Below are positions 8,376-16,601 of a stretch of 41,804 nucleotides of DNA, one piece after another. The DNA is taken from assembly GCA_002336105.1 (NCBI GenBank), contig DDEQ01000051.1, positions 1 through 41,804 of the forward strand, written 5' to 3'. Under the pieces are notes generated by a model, which was given only the letters and a program-made list of their open reading frames with translations, made no database searches and was not told where the DNA came from. The stretch is from Chthonomonas sp. UBA1950 (GTDB lineage Bacteria > Armatimonadota > Fimbriimonadia > Fimbriimonadales > Fimbriimonadaceae). The stretch's first letter is position 1. Each line of letters opens with the position of its first letter. The position numbers and the translations under genes were made by a program.

Positions 8376-8419
8376 AATAAGTATTCGCTAATAATTTGAC
8401 ATTTTAGCGAATACTTATT
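8376..8419. repeat. Perfect 16-bp inverted repeat
   Basis: Arms aataagtattcgctaa and ttagcgaatacttatt are exact reverse complements separated by 12 nt, 15 bp after the stop of the pseudopilin gene. No T tract follows. It sits where the other pseudopilin genes have a lipoprotein gene. It may be an RNA-stabilising 3' stem or a protein-binding dyad. Confidence 0.6.
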
Positions 8420-8434
8420 TGTTATCCTAAGCGA

Positions 8435-9325
8435 TTACTGGGTTCCGCCAGAATAAAGGGCGTAGAACGAGTTATTAGTGCCGTCAATGCTTCGAGTTTG
8501 ATAGACCTTATTCAGATCAGACGATTTAGCATGACCATCAACAGCAACATATGTAGTTTGACCCTTATCGCTAGTGCTCCAACCACAAGACTTGCCACCT
8601 TTGTAGTTGCCACTAACGTTCTTTCGAGCCCAAGGACCAGTGTTGACAGTGCCCGACCAAGGGGTAATCGTTGACGGAACTGTCCAACAAGTGCTGCCAG
8701 CAGCACTGGAACCACCGCCACCCAAGAATCCAAGGTCGTACGCACCACCATCTGCAACCAAGACGACCTCAGCCAAGTGGTCAACACCAGTCTGAGTCTT
8801 GGATGGAGAACTTGACAGAGTCGACGCGACTGAGTAGCCATAGATGCCGTCAACAAACGCAGTACCGAGAACACCGGGTGCTACGAATGGGAAGGTGGTC
8901 GCGGTCGAACCCTGGGCAAGTCGAATTGCAGCGGCAGTAGGAACAACGCCGAAATAGTAGCTGGTCATAGCTTGTTTGACGGCTGTGGTTCCCGATGCTG
9001 AGGATTCGAGGGGAGAAGTGTAGATGTCTCGGTTCTTTGCGTACGGGAACACGACTTCCTGCCAGGTGGTGTTGTTTGATACAAGGGTCGAATTATCGGC
9101 AAGATAAACCGGCTCACCGAACTTAACGGCTAGAGGGAAGGTGTCGTCGTAATCTCCGGCGTACTGAATTTGGGCAAGTCCAATTTGCTTCAGGTTGCTT
9201 AGGTTAGCCGACGCCTTTGCCGCAGCCTTTGCTTGTGCGAACACAGGAAATAGAATGGCTGCTAGGATCGCGATGATCGCGATTACGACGAGTAGTTCTA
9301 TAAGCGTAAATGCGTTTCTTTTCAT
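8435..9325 (-). CDS. Pseudopilin-like protein without lipoprotein partner
   Basis: A 296-aa member of the same pseudopilin family: MKRNA/FTLIELLVVIAII is the prepilin cleavage and helix region, GDYDDTFPL lies near residue 55, and TTYVAVDGHAKSS carries the DG motif near the C-terminus. The middle is rich in S, T and G. The ATG at 9325 follows AAAGGCC. Unlike the three others here, no small lipoprotein gene follows; the 3' side is occupied by two strong inverted repeats. A perfect TATAAT (minus strand, 9354-9359) is 29 bp upstream but has no good -35 box. Predicted envelope-located; role unknown. Confidence 0.88.
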   Translation of the reverse strand: MKRNAFTLIELLVVIAIIAILAAILFPVFAQAKAAAKASANLSNLKQIGLAQIQYAGDYDDTFPLAVKFGEPVYLADNSTLVSNNTTWQEVVFPYAKNRDIYTSPLESSASGTTAVKQAMTSYYFGVVPTAAAIRLAQGSTATTFPFVAPGVLGTAFVDGIYGYSVASTLSSSPSKTQTGVDHLAEVVLVADGGAYDLGFLGGGGSSAAGSTCWTVPSTITPWSGTVNTGPWARKNVSGNYKGGKSCGWSTSDKGQTTYVAVDGHAKSSDLNKVYQTRSIDGTNNSFYALYSGGTQ

Positions 9326-9692
9326 ATCTGGCCTTTAGCAATGTGACAACCACATTATAAAGAAAGGTTTAACATCAAACCTGTTCTTAACGACGCTCGT
9401 CGCGGCACGTTCAGTTCTGAAAACTGCTAAAGATTTGCTAAATACCGATTAGTCGCTTCAAATAAGTAGATCGATAGACACTTATATCAACTCTGAATCA
9501 AATGCGTATAACCACTTGGGAGCTTGTTGGACGCTAAACATTTAGTCTTATAAATTATTCACAATGCACAGAGCAACTACTAAGTGAACTCACCAGATTC
9601 ACCTAGTAAATCAGGCAATCCGGACCAGCTTCATGCAGTCGTGTTGTGTGTAACCCGCTCAATGTTACGAACAGGTACTCATTAACAAAAAT
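9326..9692. other. Intergenic region upstream of pseudopilin
   Basis: AT-rich and without a credible gene. On the minus strand it contains a TATAAT (9354-9359) and directly upstream a small hairpin aggttt/aaacct (9365-9382); further up is the short palindrome cgacgagcgtcg near 9390-9401. These are probably promoter or leader elements of the pseudopilin gene. Confidence 0.3.
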
Positions 9693-9728
9693 AGCCCTGA
9701 TAACCCAAGGATTCGGGTTACCAAGGCT
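9693..9728 (-). terminator. Intrinsic terminator of the GDPD gene
   Basis: On the minus strand an interrupted stem (agcc/ggct and taaccc/gggtta, separated by a symmetric internal loop) is followed directly by ATTTTTGTT. It lies 18 bp after the GDPD stop and would end the Gfo/Idh-GDPD transcript. Confidence 0.7.
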
Positions 9729-9745
9729 GGCGTTTCAAACGATAG

Positions 9746-10510
9746 CTACCGGTTCAGTTGGGCTTTGACGTCTCGGGGAGCATCTGTGATGATGAAATTC
9801 ACCCTGTTGTTCTTCAAGCGATCAACCTCAGGGCCAGGCGGCACAGTCCAAACAAACACTGGAAGTTGTTGCTCCTGTGCTTTTTCGACAATTTCTTTCG
9901 GGCAGTTCGTATATCCAAAGCCTAAGCCGTCAACCTTCGCTCGGGAACGCTCATCAAATACAGCTTTGAAGTTGGTCGTCGGATCAACTTTTGCACCAAC
10001 AAGCCAAATGGTCTTCAGCTCTGGCGCTAACTTCTCGACTGCTTCCAGGCGACGCGAATCGAAACTAAAAATGATCACCTGATCTTCGACTTTCTTTTCT
10101 CGGATCAGTTGAACAACCTTTGGCTCCAATCCATCTCCGCCCTTGAGCTCAATGATCAGAACGCATCGGTTCTTTGTGGTCTCAATCAGCTCCGAGAGAG
10201 TCGGAACGCCTACTGCCGTCATCTCACTGGCGAGATGGTCAACCACCTTGCCTTTGAGAGGAAATGTGCGATCAAGCGTCGAATCGTGGATGATCATCAT
10301 TTCTCCATCCTTACTCAGGTGGACGTCGCATTCAACAGCATTGGCACCGGAAGCAATTCCTTCGTTAAAGGCAGGAATGGTGTTTTCAGGTTTATATGCG
10401 GCCGCACCTCGGTGGCCAACCACGAGAGTTCGATTCCACGACTCAGTCAGGATAGATTTTGTCGAAACGGGACCAGTTAACATCAAAAGAACAGGAACAA
10501 AACTAAGCAC
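9746..10510 (-). CDS. Glycerophosphodiester phosphodiesterase (exported)
   Basis: A 254-aa GDPD-family enzyme, hydrolysing glycerophosphodiesters to sn-glycerol 3-phosphate and an alcohol. A hydrophobic leader (residues 2-13) suggests export to the periplasm. Family motifs are present: GHRGA with H33, PENTIPAF, ECDVHLSKDG with the acidic metal ligands, and IHD with the second histidine. It ends with the expected VNFIITDAP strand. The frame opens with a GTG at 10510 without a clear ribosome site; an internal ATG ten codons in is possible but would shorten the leader. It is 46 nt downstream of the Gfo/Idh gene on the same strand, probably co-transcribed. Confidence 0.9.
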   Translation of the reverse strand: MLSFVPVLLMLTGPVSTKSILTESWNRTLVVGHRGAAAYKPENTIPAFNEGIASGANAVECDVHLSKDGEMMIIHDSTLDRTFPLKGKVVDHLASEMTAVGVPTLSELIETTKNRCVLIIELKGGDGLEPKVVQLIREKKVEDQVIIFSFDSRRLEAVEKLAPELKTIWLVGAKVDPTTNFKAVFDERSRAKVDGLGFGYTNCPKEIVEKAQEQQLPVFVWTVPPGPEVDRLKNNRVNFIITDAPRDVKAQLNR

Positions 10511-10556
10511 GCGTGAAGTATGTCAGTTCAATTTTTCGGGATTGTTAAGGCACCTT

Positions 10557-11771
10557 TCAATTAGACGCAGGAAGCGGAGCAGCAATTCCACTTTCAATAT
10601 CACACCATGCACCTTTCGTGAAATCGGGAATCTGCTGAGGTGCGCCGCCTGCTTTTACTGATGCCTCACTTAGTGGCCCGGGCACGCTCCACGCGGCAGC
10701 ATCGTAAACATCCATATCTGGGCATAAACCTTCGCGCATACACTGCACGAGTCGATAAGCCATCACGCCATCCATCCCCCCGTGCCCTCCGCCTTCGCCA
10801 GCAACTTCCCACAATGGGTGCGCAAACTTCTCTTTATACGGGGCGAAATCTGCCCATCCGTGTCCCTCAGATTCCCCTTCGACATAGATGCGCGCCGGAA
10901 AGTCCGCAAAGCCGCCTCTAGACCCAAAAATGGAGTTGAGACGACTGTAAGGTCTTGGCGTCACCACATCGTGCTGAAGCAAGATGGTTTTGCCTTGGAC
11001 GGTTCGGAGAATGCTCGTGTTCATGTCTCCGCACACATAGCGCTCAGACGAGCGCGAGTCATCAGACTCCAATTTGCCTCGCGCGGCGCTGAGATTGACT
11101 TCTTTCGAACTCATAGAGACGATGGATGCTAGTCGATCACCTCGGTGAATGTTCATATACCAACAAACCGGGCCAAGGCCATGAGTTGGGTAGAGGTTTC
11201 CGTCTCTTGTAATGTGCTCTGCTCTTCGCCAAGCACCTTCGCCTTCTAGGTCGAAGAGAACCGTTCTTAGATCGTGAATATAAGCAGCTTCGCCGTGGGT
11301 CAGTTCTCCAAAGACACCTGCTCGGACCATATTCAGAATCGTCAGTTCATTTTGGCCATAACAACAGTTTTCGAGAATGCAGCAATGTTTGCGAGTCTGC
11401 TCAGATGTTTCGACAAGTTCCCAGCACTCTTCAACAGTCACCGCGCAGGGAACTTCAACAGCGACATGAAAACCGGCTTGCATGGCTTGGACCGCCATTG
11501 GAACGTGAAAAGCCCAGGGGCTGGCAACGATGACGAGATCAATGTCATTTGCATCTAGTAGCGATAAGTAGCTACTGCAAGTGCGGGCGGCGGGAGCCAG
11601 TTCCTTAGCTTTATCTGTTCGTTCTTCGATAACGTCGAATAAGGCGACGCATTCCACGCCTTCTTGTTTTAAGAAATCACCGAGGACACTTCGTCCACGA
11701 CCACCACACCCTGCAAGAGCAATCCGAACAACTGAATGACGTTCGAACGGAACGCCGAGCATCGTAGCCAT
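10557..11771 (-). CDS. Gfo/Idh/MocA family oxidoreductase
   Basis: A 404-aa NAD(P)-dependent sugar or glycan oxidoreductase. The N-terminal Rossmann fold shows IALAGCGGRGRSV at about 17-29 and the family's EVPCAV segment (the usual EKP lysine position reads EVP), followed by the C-terminal substrate domain. The lysine of the EKP motif is replaced by valine in VAVEVPCAV, as in the subfamily of glycan-active members (for example alpha-N-acetylgalactosaminidase-like enzymes) where the motif varies. No Tat signal is present. The ATG is at 11771. It probably forms an operon with the GDPD gene. The exact substrate is unknown. Confidence 0.85.
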   Translation of the reverse strand: MATMLGVPFERHSVVRIALAGCGGRGRSVLGDFLKQEGVECVALFDVIEERTDKAKELAPAARTCSSYLSLLDANDIDLVIVASPWAFHVPMAVQAMQAGFHVAVEVPCAVTVEECWELVETSEQTRKHCCILENCCYGQNELTILNMVRAGVFGELTHGEAAYIHDLRTVLFDLEGEGAWRRAEHITRDGNLYPTHGLGPVCWYMNIHRGDRLASIVSMSSKEVNLSAARGKLESDDSRSSERYVCGDMNTSILRTVQGKTILLQHDVVTPRPYSRLNSIFGSRGGFADFPARIYVEGESEGHGWADFAPYKEKFAHPLWEVAGEGGGHGGMDGVMAYRLVQCMREGLCPDMDVYDAAAWSVPGPLSEASVKAGGAPQQIPDFTKGAWCDIESGIAAPLPASN

Positions 11772-11811
11772 AACTACGATTGTATCGCGATGGGCATCAC
11801 TGACGCGTTAA

Positions 11812-11847
11812 CAAAGCGATCTGTCTTTTTTGGAACAGATCGCTTTG
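11812..11847 (-). terminator. Long hairpin after the TfoX-like gene
   Basis: A perfect 13-bp stem (caaagcgatctgt/acagatcgctttg) with a 10-nt loop, starting 11 nt after the TfoX-like stop and 40 bp before the Gfo/Idh start. There is no T tract after the stem on the minus strand. Terminator or transcript-stabilising element. Confidence 0.55.
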
Positions 11848-11858
11848 CAAGAACAACA

Positions 11859-12194
11859 TCAGGCCGTTTTGAGCTTGCTTTGGGCGTATTCGGCGCTCTT
11901 TTCAACCCAGAAGTTGAATTTGTCGCGGTTGTCCAAAACCTCTCTGGGCATCTTCACGTATTCTCGCATCGGCTCAGCATCTTTATCAGGCTTCATCGGC
12001 CCCGCACCTGGAATCAACATCGCTTGCTCCAAGTCCTCGGGACATAACTTCAACCCAATCTCTTCGCCAACGAGAAATGCGAACATTTTCTCGCCGGTGT
12101 AGATTCCCATTCCTCCAAACATTCTGCGCGCCCTTACATCGAAGGACTCGGCGGCTCTCATCATCTGTTCATACCGAAGTGGGCGGTAGACCAT
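11859..12194 (-). CDS. TfoX/Sxy N-terminal domain protein
   Basis: A 111-aa protein that consists only of a TfoX N-terminal-like domain, recognised by RRMFGGMGIYTGEKMFAFLVGEEIGLKL near residues 24-52. In gammaproteobacteria the two-domain TfoX/Sxy regulates competence; single-domain versions are widespread and uncharacterised, so a competence role is not implied. The ATG at 12194 is chosen because GAGGAAGG lies immediately upstream; an in-frame TTG at 12206 overlaps that ribosome site. Confidence 0.82.
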   Translation of the reverse strand: MVYRPLRYEQMMRAAESFDVRARRMFGGMGIYTGEKMFAFLVGEEIGLKLCPEDLEQAMLIPGAGPMKPDKDAEPMREYVKMPREVLDNRDKFNFWVEKSAEYAQSKLKTA

Positions 12195-12386
12195 ATCCTT
12201 CCTCAAACAACCCCATCACCTCACGCACAAAAAACCCTTATGGGCATCAAGCTCAATTACTCTGCAACGCGCAAAAGAGAAAGCTGTGTTGATGGGTTTA
12301 TTTAGGGTACGACGACTATGCCCATTTCGGGAAGGAAAATCTGCACAACTTGCTTGTTACCAGTATTTATACTAGGTCTCGTTCTG

Positions 12387-12911
12387 CTATTTTAGCGCAT
12401 AGAGCGGCGATTCCGCATTTTTACTCGATTTTGGCTCTGGTCGCGGGTTCAGCAGAACCGCTTTGACCTGCGAAACATCGACATAACCAAAAGCTCGAGA
12501 GTCGGTGGAGCCAGAATAGTTATCGCCAAGGAGATACACCTTTCCTCGGGGCAAAGTCACTTTGCTGAACTGTGGGTCTTGCTCAAACTTCCGTGTTCTT
12601 GGATGTACTCCGATCAGATCCGTATAGCCAGTTGGGCCGTCCTTCATTCTCCAATAGGAATCGCCTTCCACAAAGTGAACTCTCTTAACAATTGTTCCAA
12701 AGGGCATTTGAACAATGACCACGTCACCACGTTTCAAATTCTTTACATCTCTCGAAGCAACAGCAAAACTGTGATTCGGATAGGTGGGGGACATGGATTC
12801 GCCAACGAACACAACCGGTTCATACGGCACGTTCAAGCCGGCCAGAATGGCAAGCGCTCCAGCCGCTACCATCGCCCTCCGCTTTGTTAAGAATTCATTA
12901 AGTAATAACAT
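12387..12911 (-). CDS. lepB: Signal peptidase I
   Basis: A 174-aa type I leader peptidase that removes signal peptides from exported proteins at the outer face of the inner membrane. One N-terminal membrane segment (about 13-28) precedes the catalytic part. The Ser-Lys dyad is visible as S39 in GESMSPTY and K76 in VKRVHF, and the C-terminal box reads LLGDNYSGSTDSRAFG. It is short, as in Gram-positive-type enzymes, with one rather than two transmembrane helices. The ribosome site GAGGACAAGG lies inside the 3' arm of an 8-bp hairpin (12913-12943), which may limit its translation. Confidence 0.93.
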   Translation of the reverse strand: MLLLNEFLTKRRAMVAAGALAILAGLNVPYEPVVFVGESMSPTYPNHSFAVASRDVKNLKRGDVVIVQMPFGTIVKRVHFVEGDSYWRMKDGPTGYTDLIGVHPRTRKFEQDPQFSKVTLPRGKVYLLGDNYSGSTDSRAFGYVDVSQVKAVLLNPRPEPKSSKNAESPLYALK

Positions 12912-12912
12912 T

Positions 12913-12943
12913 CCTTGTCCTCAATGTATATGATCGGACAAGG
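12913..12943 (-). promoter_or_regulatory. Hairpin masking the lepB ribosome site
   Basis: Perfect 8-bp arms ccttgtcc/ggacaagg separated by 15 nt. In the lepB transcript the 3' arm GGACAAGG ends one base before the AUG and contains most of the Shine-Dalgarno sequence. It could act as a translational switch or thermometer, or be a DNA dyad for a regulator. Confidence 0.5.
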
Positions 12944-12968
12944 TCGCAAAGAGTTCTGTTAAATTTAT

Positions 12969-12994
12969 GGGCTTGCGCTTTCAAACGCAAACCC
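12969..12994 (-). terminator. Terminator after the SGNH hydrolase gene
   Basis: On the minus strand a 9-position stem (gggtttgcg/cgcaagccc, one mismatch) with an 8-nt loop is followed by ATAAATTT. It lies 29 nt beyond the hydrolase stop and separates the ppc-hydrolase transcript from lepB. Confidence 0.55.
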
Positions 12995-13023
12995 ACATAT
13001 ATCATTAGGCCAAAAGGCTGATC

Positions 13024-13656
13024 TTATCTGAGCTTTTCGGCGATAAGTGGAGCGATCAATTGGTAACCGCTGGCATTAAGGTGGATCCCATCTTTAACGA
13101 ATATTTCACCTTTTATCGATCCATCAGCATTCGTCAAGACGGGCCAAATGTTAACAAATGAGGTGTTCGGCTGGGTCGCAAGATACTCTTCGATCCACCG
13201 GTTAGCAGCGATCATCTTTGATCGAAACTTCCATCGAGCAGGTCCAGGCTTGATGGACACATAAACAAGATTGGCTTTGGGTTCGCGCTTTCGTATCAAT
13301 TGATACAGTGTCTTAAAGCGGTCAGCAACCTTGTACGCTGGGAGTTTCGCGTCACCAGCGATATCGTTTTCCCCACAGTAAACGACGATCTGCGAAGGCT
13401 TGTACGGGGTGACAACATCGTCGACATATCTGATGACATCGAGCAAAGTTGATCCGCCGAACGCACGATTCAGAATCGGCTTTCCTGGAAAGTAGTCAGA
13501 AGCATCCGTCCACCGTGTGAATGTCGAACTTCCGATAAAAAGAACCTGACCAAGCGCTGGTTTGGATTTCTGATCAGCCTGCTTGAATGCAGCAATATCC
13601 TTTGCAAAGGGAACCTGAACCGGAGATTGAAAACCGAGCAAAAAGGTCAGTAACAT
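13024..13656 (-). CDS. SGNH/GDSL-family hydrolase
   Basis: A 210-aa esterase-like protein with the SGNH blocks in order: S43 in LFIGSST (block I serine), the glycine of FGGS (block II), N in CGEND (block III) and D-x-x-H in DGIHLN (block V). The N-terminus (MLLTFLLGFQSPVQVP) resembles a short signal peptide, so it may be periplasmic. It starts nine bases after the ppc stop on the same strand and is probably co-transcribed with it. Family members act on acetylated sugars, lysophospholipids or peptidoglycan; the substrate here is unknown. Confidence 0.85.
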   Translation of the reverse strand: MLLTFLLGFQSPVQVPFAKDIAAFKQADQKSKPALGQVLFIGSSTFTRWTDASDYFPGKPILNRAFGGSTLLDVIRYVDDVVTPYKPSQIVVYCGENDIAGDAKLPAYKVADRFKTLYQLIRKREPKANLVYVSIKPGPARWKFRSKMIAANRWIEEYLATQPNTSFVNIWPVLTNADGSIKGEIFVKDGIHLNASGYQLIAPLIAEKLR

Positions 13657-13665
13657 GCCCGCAGA

Positions 13666-16458
13666 CTACCCGGTACTCTGCATCGCAGCGGCAATCCCAG
13701 CGATGCTTTGCAGCATCGCTTCGCGCCAGGGGCCTGTCTTCTCTTCATCGGATAGCTCGTCAAAAACATTCATCAATGCCACTTGGATGACACTCAAAGG
13801 CGCCACGAGCGGGTTTCGAAATTCAACGGTCGAACGAACTACCCGAGCACTTTCTAACAGCTTTGTTTCGCCCGTTAGTTCTAAGAGAAGTTTCGCGGTC
13901 AGATGATACTCATCCTCGATGAGCGCCTGAATTCGATCTCCAACTTCCCTAGGCTGAACTCGATGTGCATACCGACGAGAAGTTGGAATATGCGCTCGTA
14001 GAAGCTCGAGTTGAGCGTTATCGCAAACGGTTTGGAAGAATGTCCACTCGCTATACATCTTTCGAAGCGTTTCTGCACCGCCGGGCTTGTTACAGAACGC
14101 TTGTAGGGCAGACCCCAACCCGTACCAGCCGACCATCGTGTGTCGAGACTGAACCCAAGCAAAGTTCCACGGAATTGCCCGCAAGCCCTCGACGCCTGAG
14201 ATCGCATTGCTTCCGCGCGAAACAGGGCGAGACGCAATCGGCAGTAAGGAGATGTGCTCAATTGGCGTTGTCTGCGTGTAAAAGGTCCAGAACGTAGGGT
14301 CTTCGTAAACAAGGTCGCGATACTTCTTTCGCGAGACCTCTTCCATCTCGTTCATCGCTGCCGAGTAAAGCTGCTCGGCTGGCAACTGGTCCGATTTGGC
14401 GATTTTCGCCATAAGAACTGCACTGACGATTTGCTCCATGTGGCGATGAGCGATTGGTGGCACCGAATACCGGAATGAAATAACCTCCCCTTGCTCAGTG
14501 AAGCGGATTCTTCCTGAAAAACTTCCCACTGGTTGGGAAATAATTGCCCGGTTAGCACGTCCACCGCCTCGACCTACGGTTCCACCTCGTCCGTGAAATA
14601 CTCGCAACGTGATGTCCCATTCCTGCCCGACTCTAGCGATAGCGGATAACGTCGTTTGGAGTGACCAGTTCGCAGCGAGATAGCCACCATCCTTGCTTGA
14701 GTCGCTGTAACCGAGCATGATCTCTTGAAGATCGCCACGGGCTTTCAAATGCCTTCTAAAGCTCGGATTGGCGAACATTGATCTCGTCAGATCCGCCGAG
14801 TGATGTAAGTCTTCAATCGTTTCAAACAGCGGGACGACATCAATATCTGATTCCATCGTTCCGTCGGCGGCGATTCTCAGAAGCCCGGCCTCTTTGCAGA
14901 AGATCAGAACCTCTAGAAGATCGCTGACACCATGAGTCATCGATATGATGTACGAAGTGATCGTTAACGGGCTAAATGTTCTTCGAGCCCGTCGAATGAT
15001 GTGAAAGACGTCAAGTACGTTCTTTGTGGCATCCGAAGCCGCAAATCCAAACGGTAACAGAGGTCGAGGATTTGCGATTTCTCGCGTCAAAAGCTCAACT
15101 TTTTCTTGCTCAGTTAGATTACGATACTTCTTCCCACCCGGAATGACATGAGAAGCGGCGAGCATCTCTTCGAGAGCCGCCGCATGTTCGTCGCTATGTT
15201 GTCGAATATCAAGCGTTGCTAAGTGGAACCCAAACGCCTCGACCTGTCGAATGAAGTGAGGTAGGTTTCCAGTTTCTGCGATGTATCCAGCCTGGTTGGC
15301 TTTTAGGCTGCTTTGCACTAACCTTAGATCTTCAAGGAGTTGTTTCGGATCCGTATAGGCGTGCGGAAAACCACCCGATCGCCCACTCGTTTTCATCGCC
15401 AGGGCTTGCTCGTACGCTTGACGGAGCCTAATCTCGACACAGAGCAATTTGCGAACGTAGGGCTCCTGCGAGTAGCGCTGCATTTGATAGGCATTCATCG
15501 GCAACTGATCCTGTTCAGCCACCAACGAGGCAAGGAGTTCACTTGAAACGCCAACCATCTTGACGCTTTGCGTTAGCTCAATCCTCAACGCCTCGGTACG
15601 TGCTAGGTATCGCTGGAAGATGAGGAGTCTGTGATCGAGAAGTGTTCCCCACGTAATTTCTGGCGTCACATTTGGGTTTCCATCACGGTCACCACCCACC
15701 CAAGACCTATAGGTAAGGAACGTAGGAATGACAAAGGTGAAATCTGGGTAGTGCTCTTCGAGTGCCTTCTCAAGATCCTCAAGAAGCCAGGGCACAACAT
15801 CCAAAATCGTTCGCTCGAAAAAGTAAAGCGCGTTTCGGACCTCTTCTGGCACTGTGAGCCGATGCGCTCGCATTTCATCCGTTTGCCAAAGGGTCACCAA
15901 GATCCGTTGAATTTGGGCAAACGAGGTTCCGCCAGCGTCAAGTCTTTCGTCCAGCATTGGCGGAGCGTCTGCCTCTGCCAACAATTTCGCAATGGTTTGA
16001 AGCTTGTCAAGAACGGCCTTTCTTTTGGCTTCGGTTGGGTGTGCTGTCAGGGTAGGAGCAATCTCGATTTCGTTAAGAAGATCCTGTACTTGCTGTGCCG
16101 AGAAGCCAAGCGCCTTAAGATGTTGAACAACGTCAGCAATCGACTCGCGACGTTGCTTCCTTTCGCGGTTCACTCGCACAATCTCTTTCTGTTCCGCCTC
16201 GTTAACAAGTTGGAACATCACCGTAAAGGCCCGAGCGAGTTGGCGCAATCGAACCGGATCTTTCAGTTCAGGATGCTTCACAAATAGCTCGGACGGTTCC
16301 AGATGCTTGTTGGCAACCAGTTCACGGGCGAGTGGCAGAAGACTTACATCCTGCTGATCACTCAAAACGATGCCGAGTAACTCGTCCAGTTTTGAAATGT
16401 CGCGGGATAGTGCAGCCGATAGGCCGTAATCTTCGGGGCGAACATCAAGAAACGCCAT
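13666..16458 (-). CDS. ppc: Phosphoenolpyruvate carboxylase
   Basis: A 930-aa enzyme that carboxylates PEP with bicarbonate to oxaloacetate, feeding the TCA cycle. The catalytic histidine is H140 in TAHPTEAKRK. Further signatures are FHGRGGTVGRGGGRANRAI (glycine-rich loop), GYSDSSKDGGYLAANW and PWNFAWVQSR. Length matches the bacterial family and the protein ends with a C-terminal glycine, as usual. The ATG at 16458 starts a complete N-terminal domain. It is separated from valS by a large hairpin and is followed closely by the SGNH hydrolase gene. Confidence 0.97.
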   Translation of the reverse strand: MAFLDVRPEDYGLSAALSRDISKLDELLGIVLSDQQDVSLLPLARELVANKHLEPSELFVKHPELKDPVRLRQLARAFTVMFQLVNEAEQKEIVRVNRERKQRRESIADVVQHLKALGFSAQQVQDLLNEIEIAPTLTAHPTEAKRKAVLDKLQTIAKLLAEADAPPMLDERLDAGGTSFAQIQRILVTLWQTDEMRAHRLTVPEEVRNALYFFERTILDVVPWLLEDLEKALEEHYPDFTFVIPTFLTYRSWVGGDRDGNPNVTPEITWGTLLDHRLLIFQRYLARTEALRIELTQSVKMVGVSSELLASLVAEQDQLPMNAYQMQRYSQEPYVRKLLCVEIRLRQAYEQALAMKTSGRSGGFPHAYTDPKQLLEDLRLVQSSLKANQAGYIAETGNLPHFIRQVEAFGFHLATLDIRQHSDEHAAALEEMLAASHVIPGGKKYRNLTEQEKVELLTREIANPRPLLPFGFAASDATKNVLDVFHIIRRARRTFSPLTITSYIISMTHGVSDLLEVLIFCKEAGLLRIAADGTMESDIDVVPLFETIEDLHHSADLTRSMFANPSFRRHLKARGDLQEIMLGYSDSSKDGGYLAANWSLQTTLSAIARVGQEWDITLRVFHGRGGTVGRGGGRANRAIISQPVGSFSGRIRFTEQGEVISFRYSVPPIAHRHMEQIVSAVLMAKIAKSDQLPAEQLYSAAMNEMEEVSRKKYRDLVYEDPTFWTFYTQTTPIEHISLLPIASRPVSRGSNAISGVEGLRAIPWNFAWVQSRHTMVGWYGLGSALQAFCNKPGGAETLRKMYSEWTFFQTVCDNAQLELLRAHIPTSRRYAHRVQPREVGDRIQALIEDEYHLTAKLLLELTGETKLLESARVVRSTVEFRNPLVAPLSVIQVALMNVFDELSDEEKTGPWREAMLQSIAGIAAAMQSTG

Positions 16459-16492
16459 GACAAATCATTAGACCCTGATTCCACTAAAGCTA

Positions 16493-16546
16493 GCTGGAAG
16501 TGTTTCGAATTAGGTTCGCAAACCGTCATTTGCGCACACTTCCAGC
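16493..16546 (-). terminator. Hairpin between valS and ppc
   Basis: An 11-bp perfect outer stem (gctggaagtgt/acacttccagc) encloses a smaller one (gcaaa/tttgc). It sits 56 nt after the valS stop. No T tract is present, so it is a terminator or processing structure of moderate confidence. Confidence 0.5.
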
Positions 16547-16601
16547 AATTTCGAACGATGCAAAGGCAACCAAAGCCCAGACATTACGCCCGGGCAGATT
16601 A

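Noticed and set aside
14054..14068. TTTCGAAGCGTTTC, similar to the LacI-type operator
   Set aside because: It lies inside the ppc coding sequence, far from any promoter, and is only partly symmetrical.
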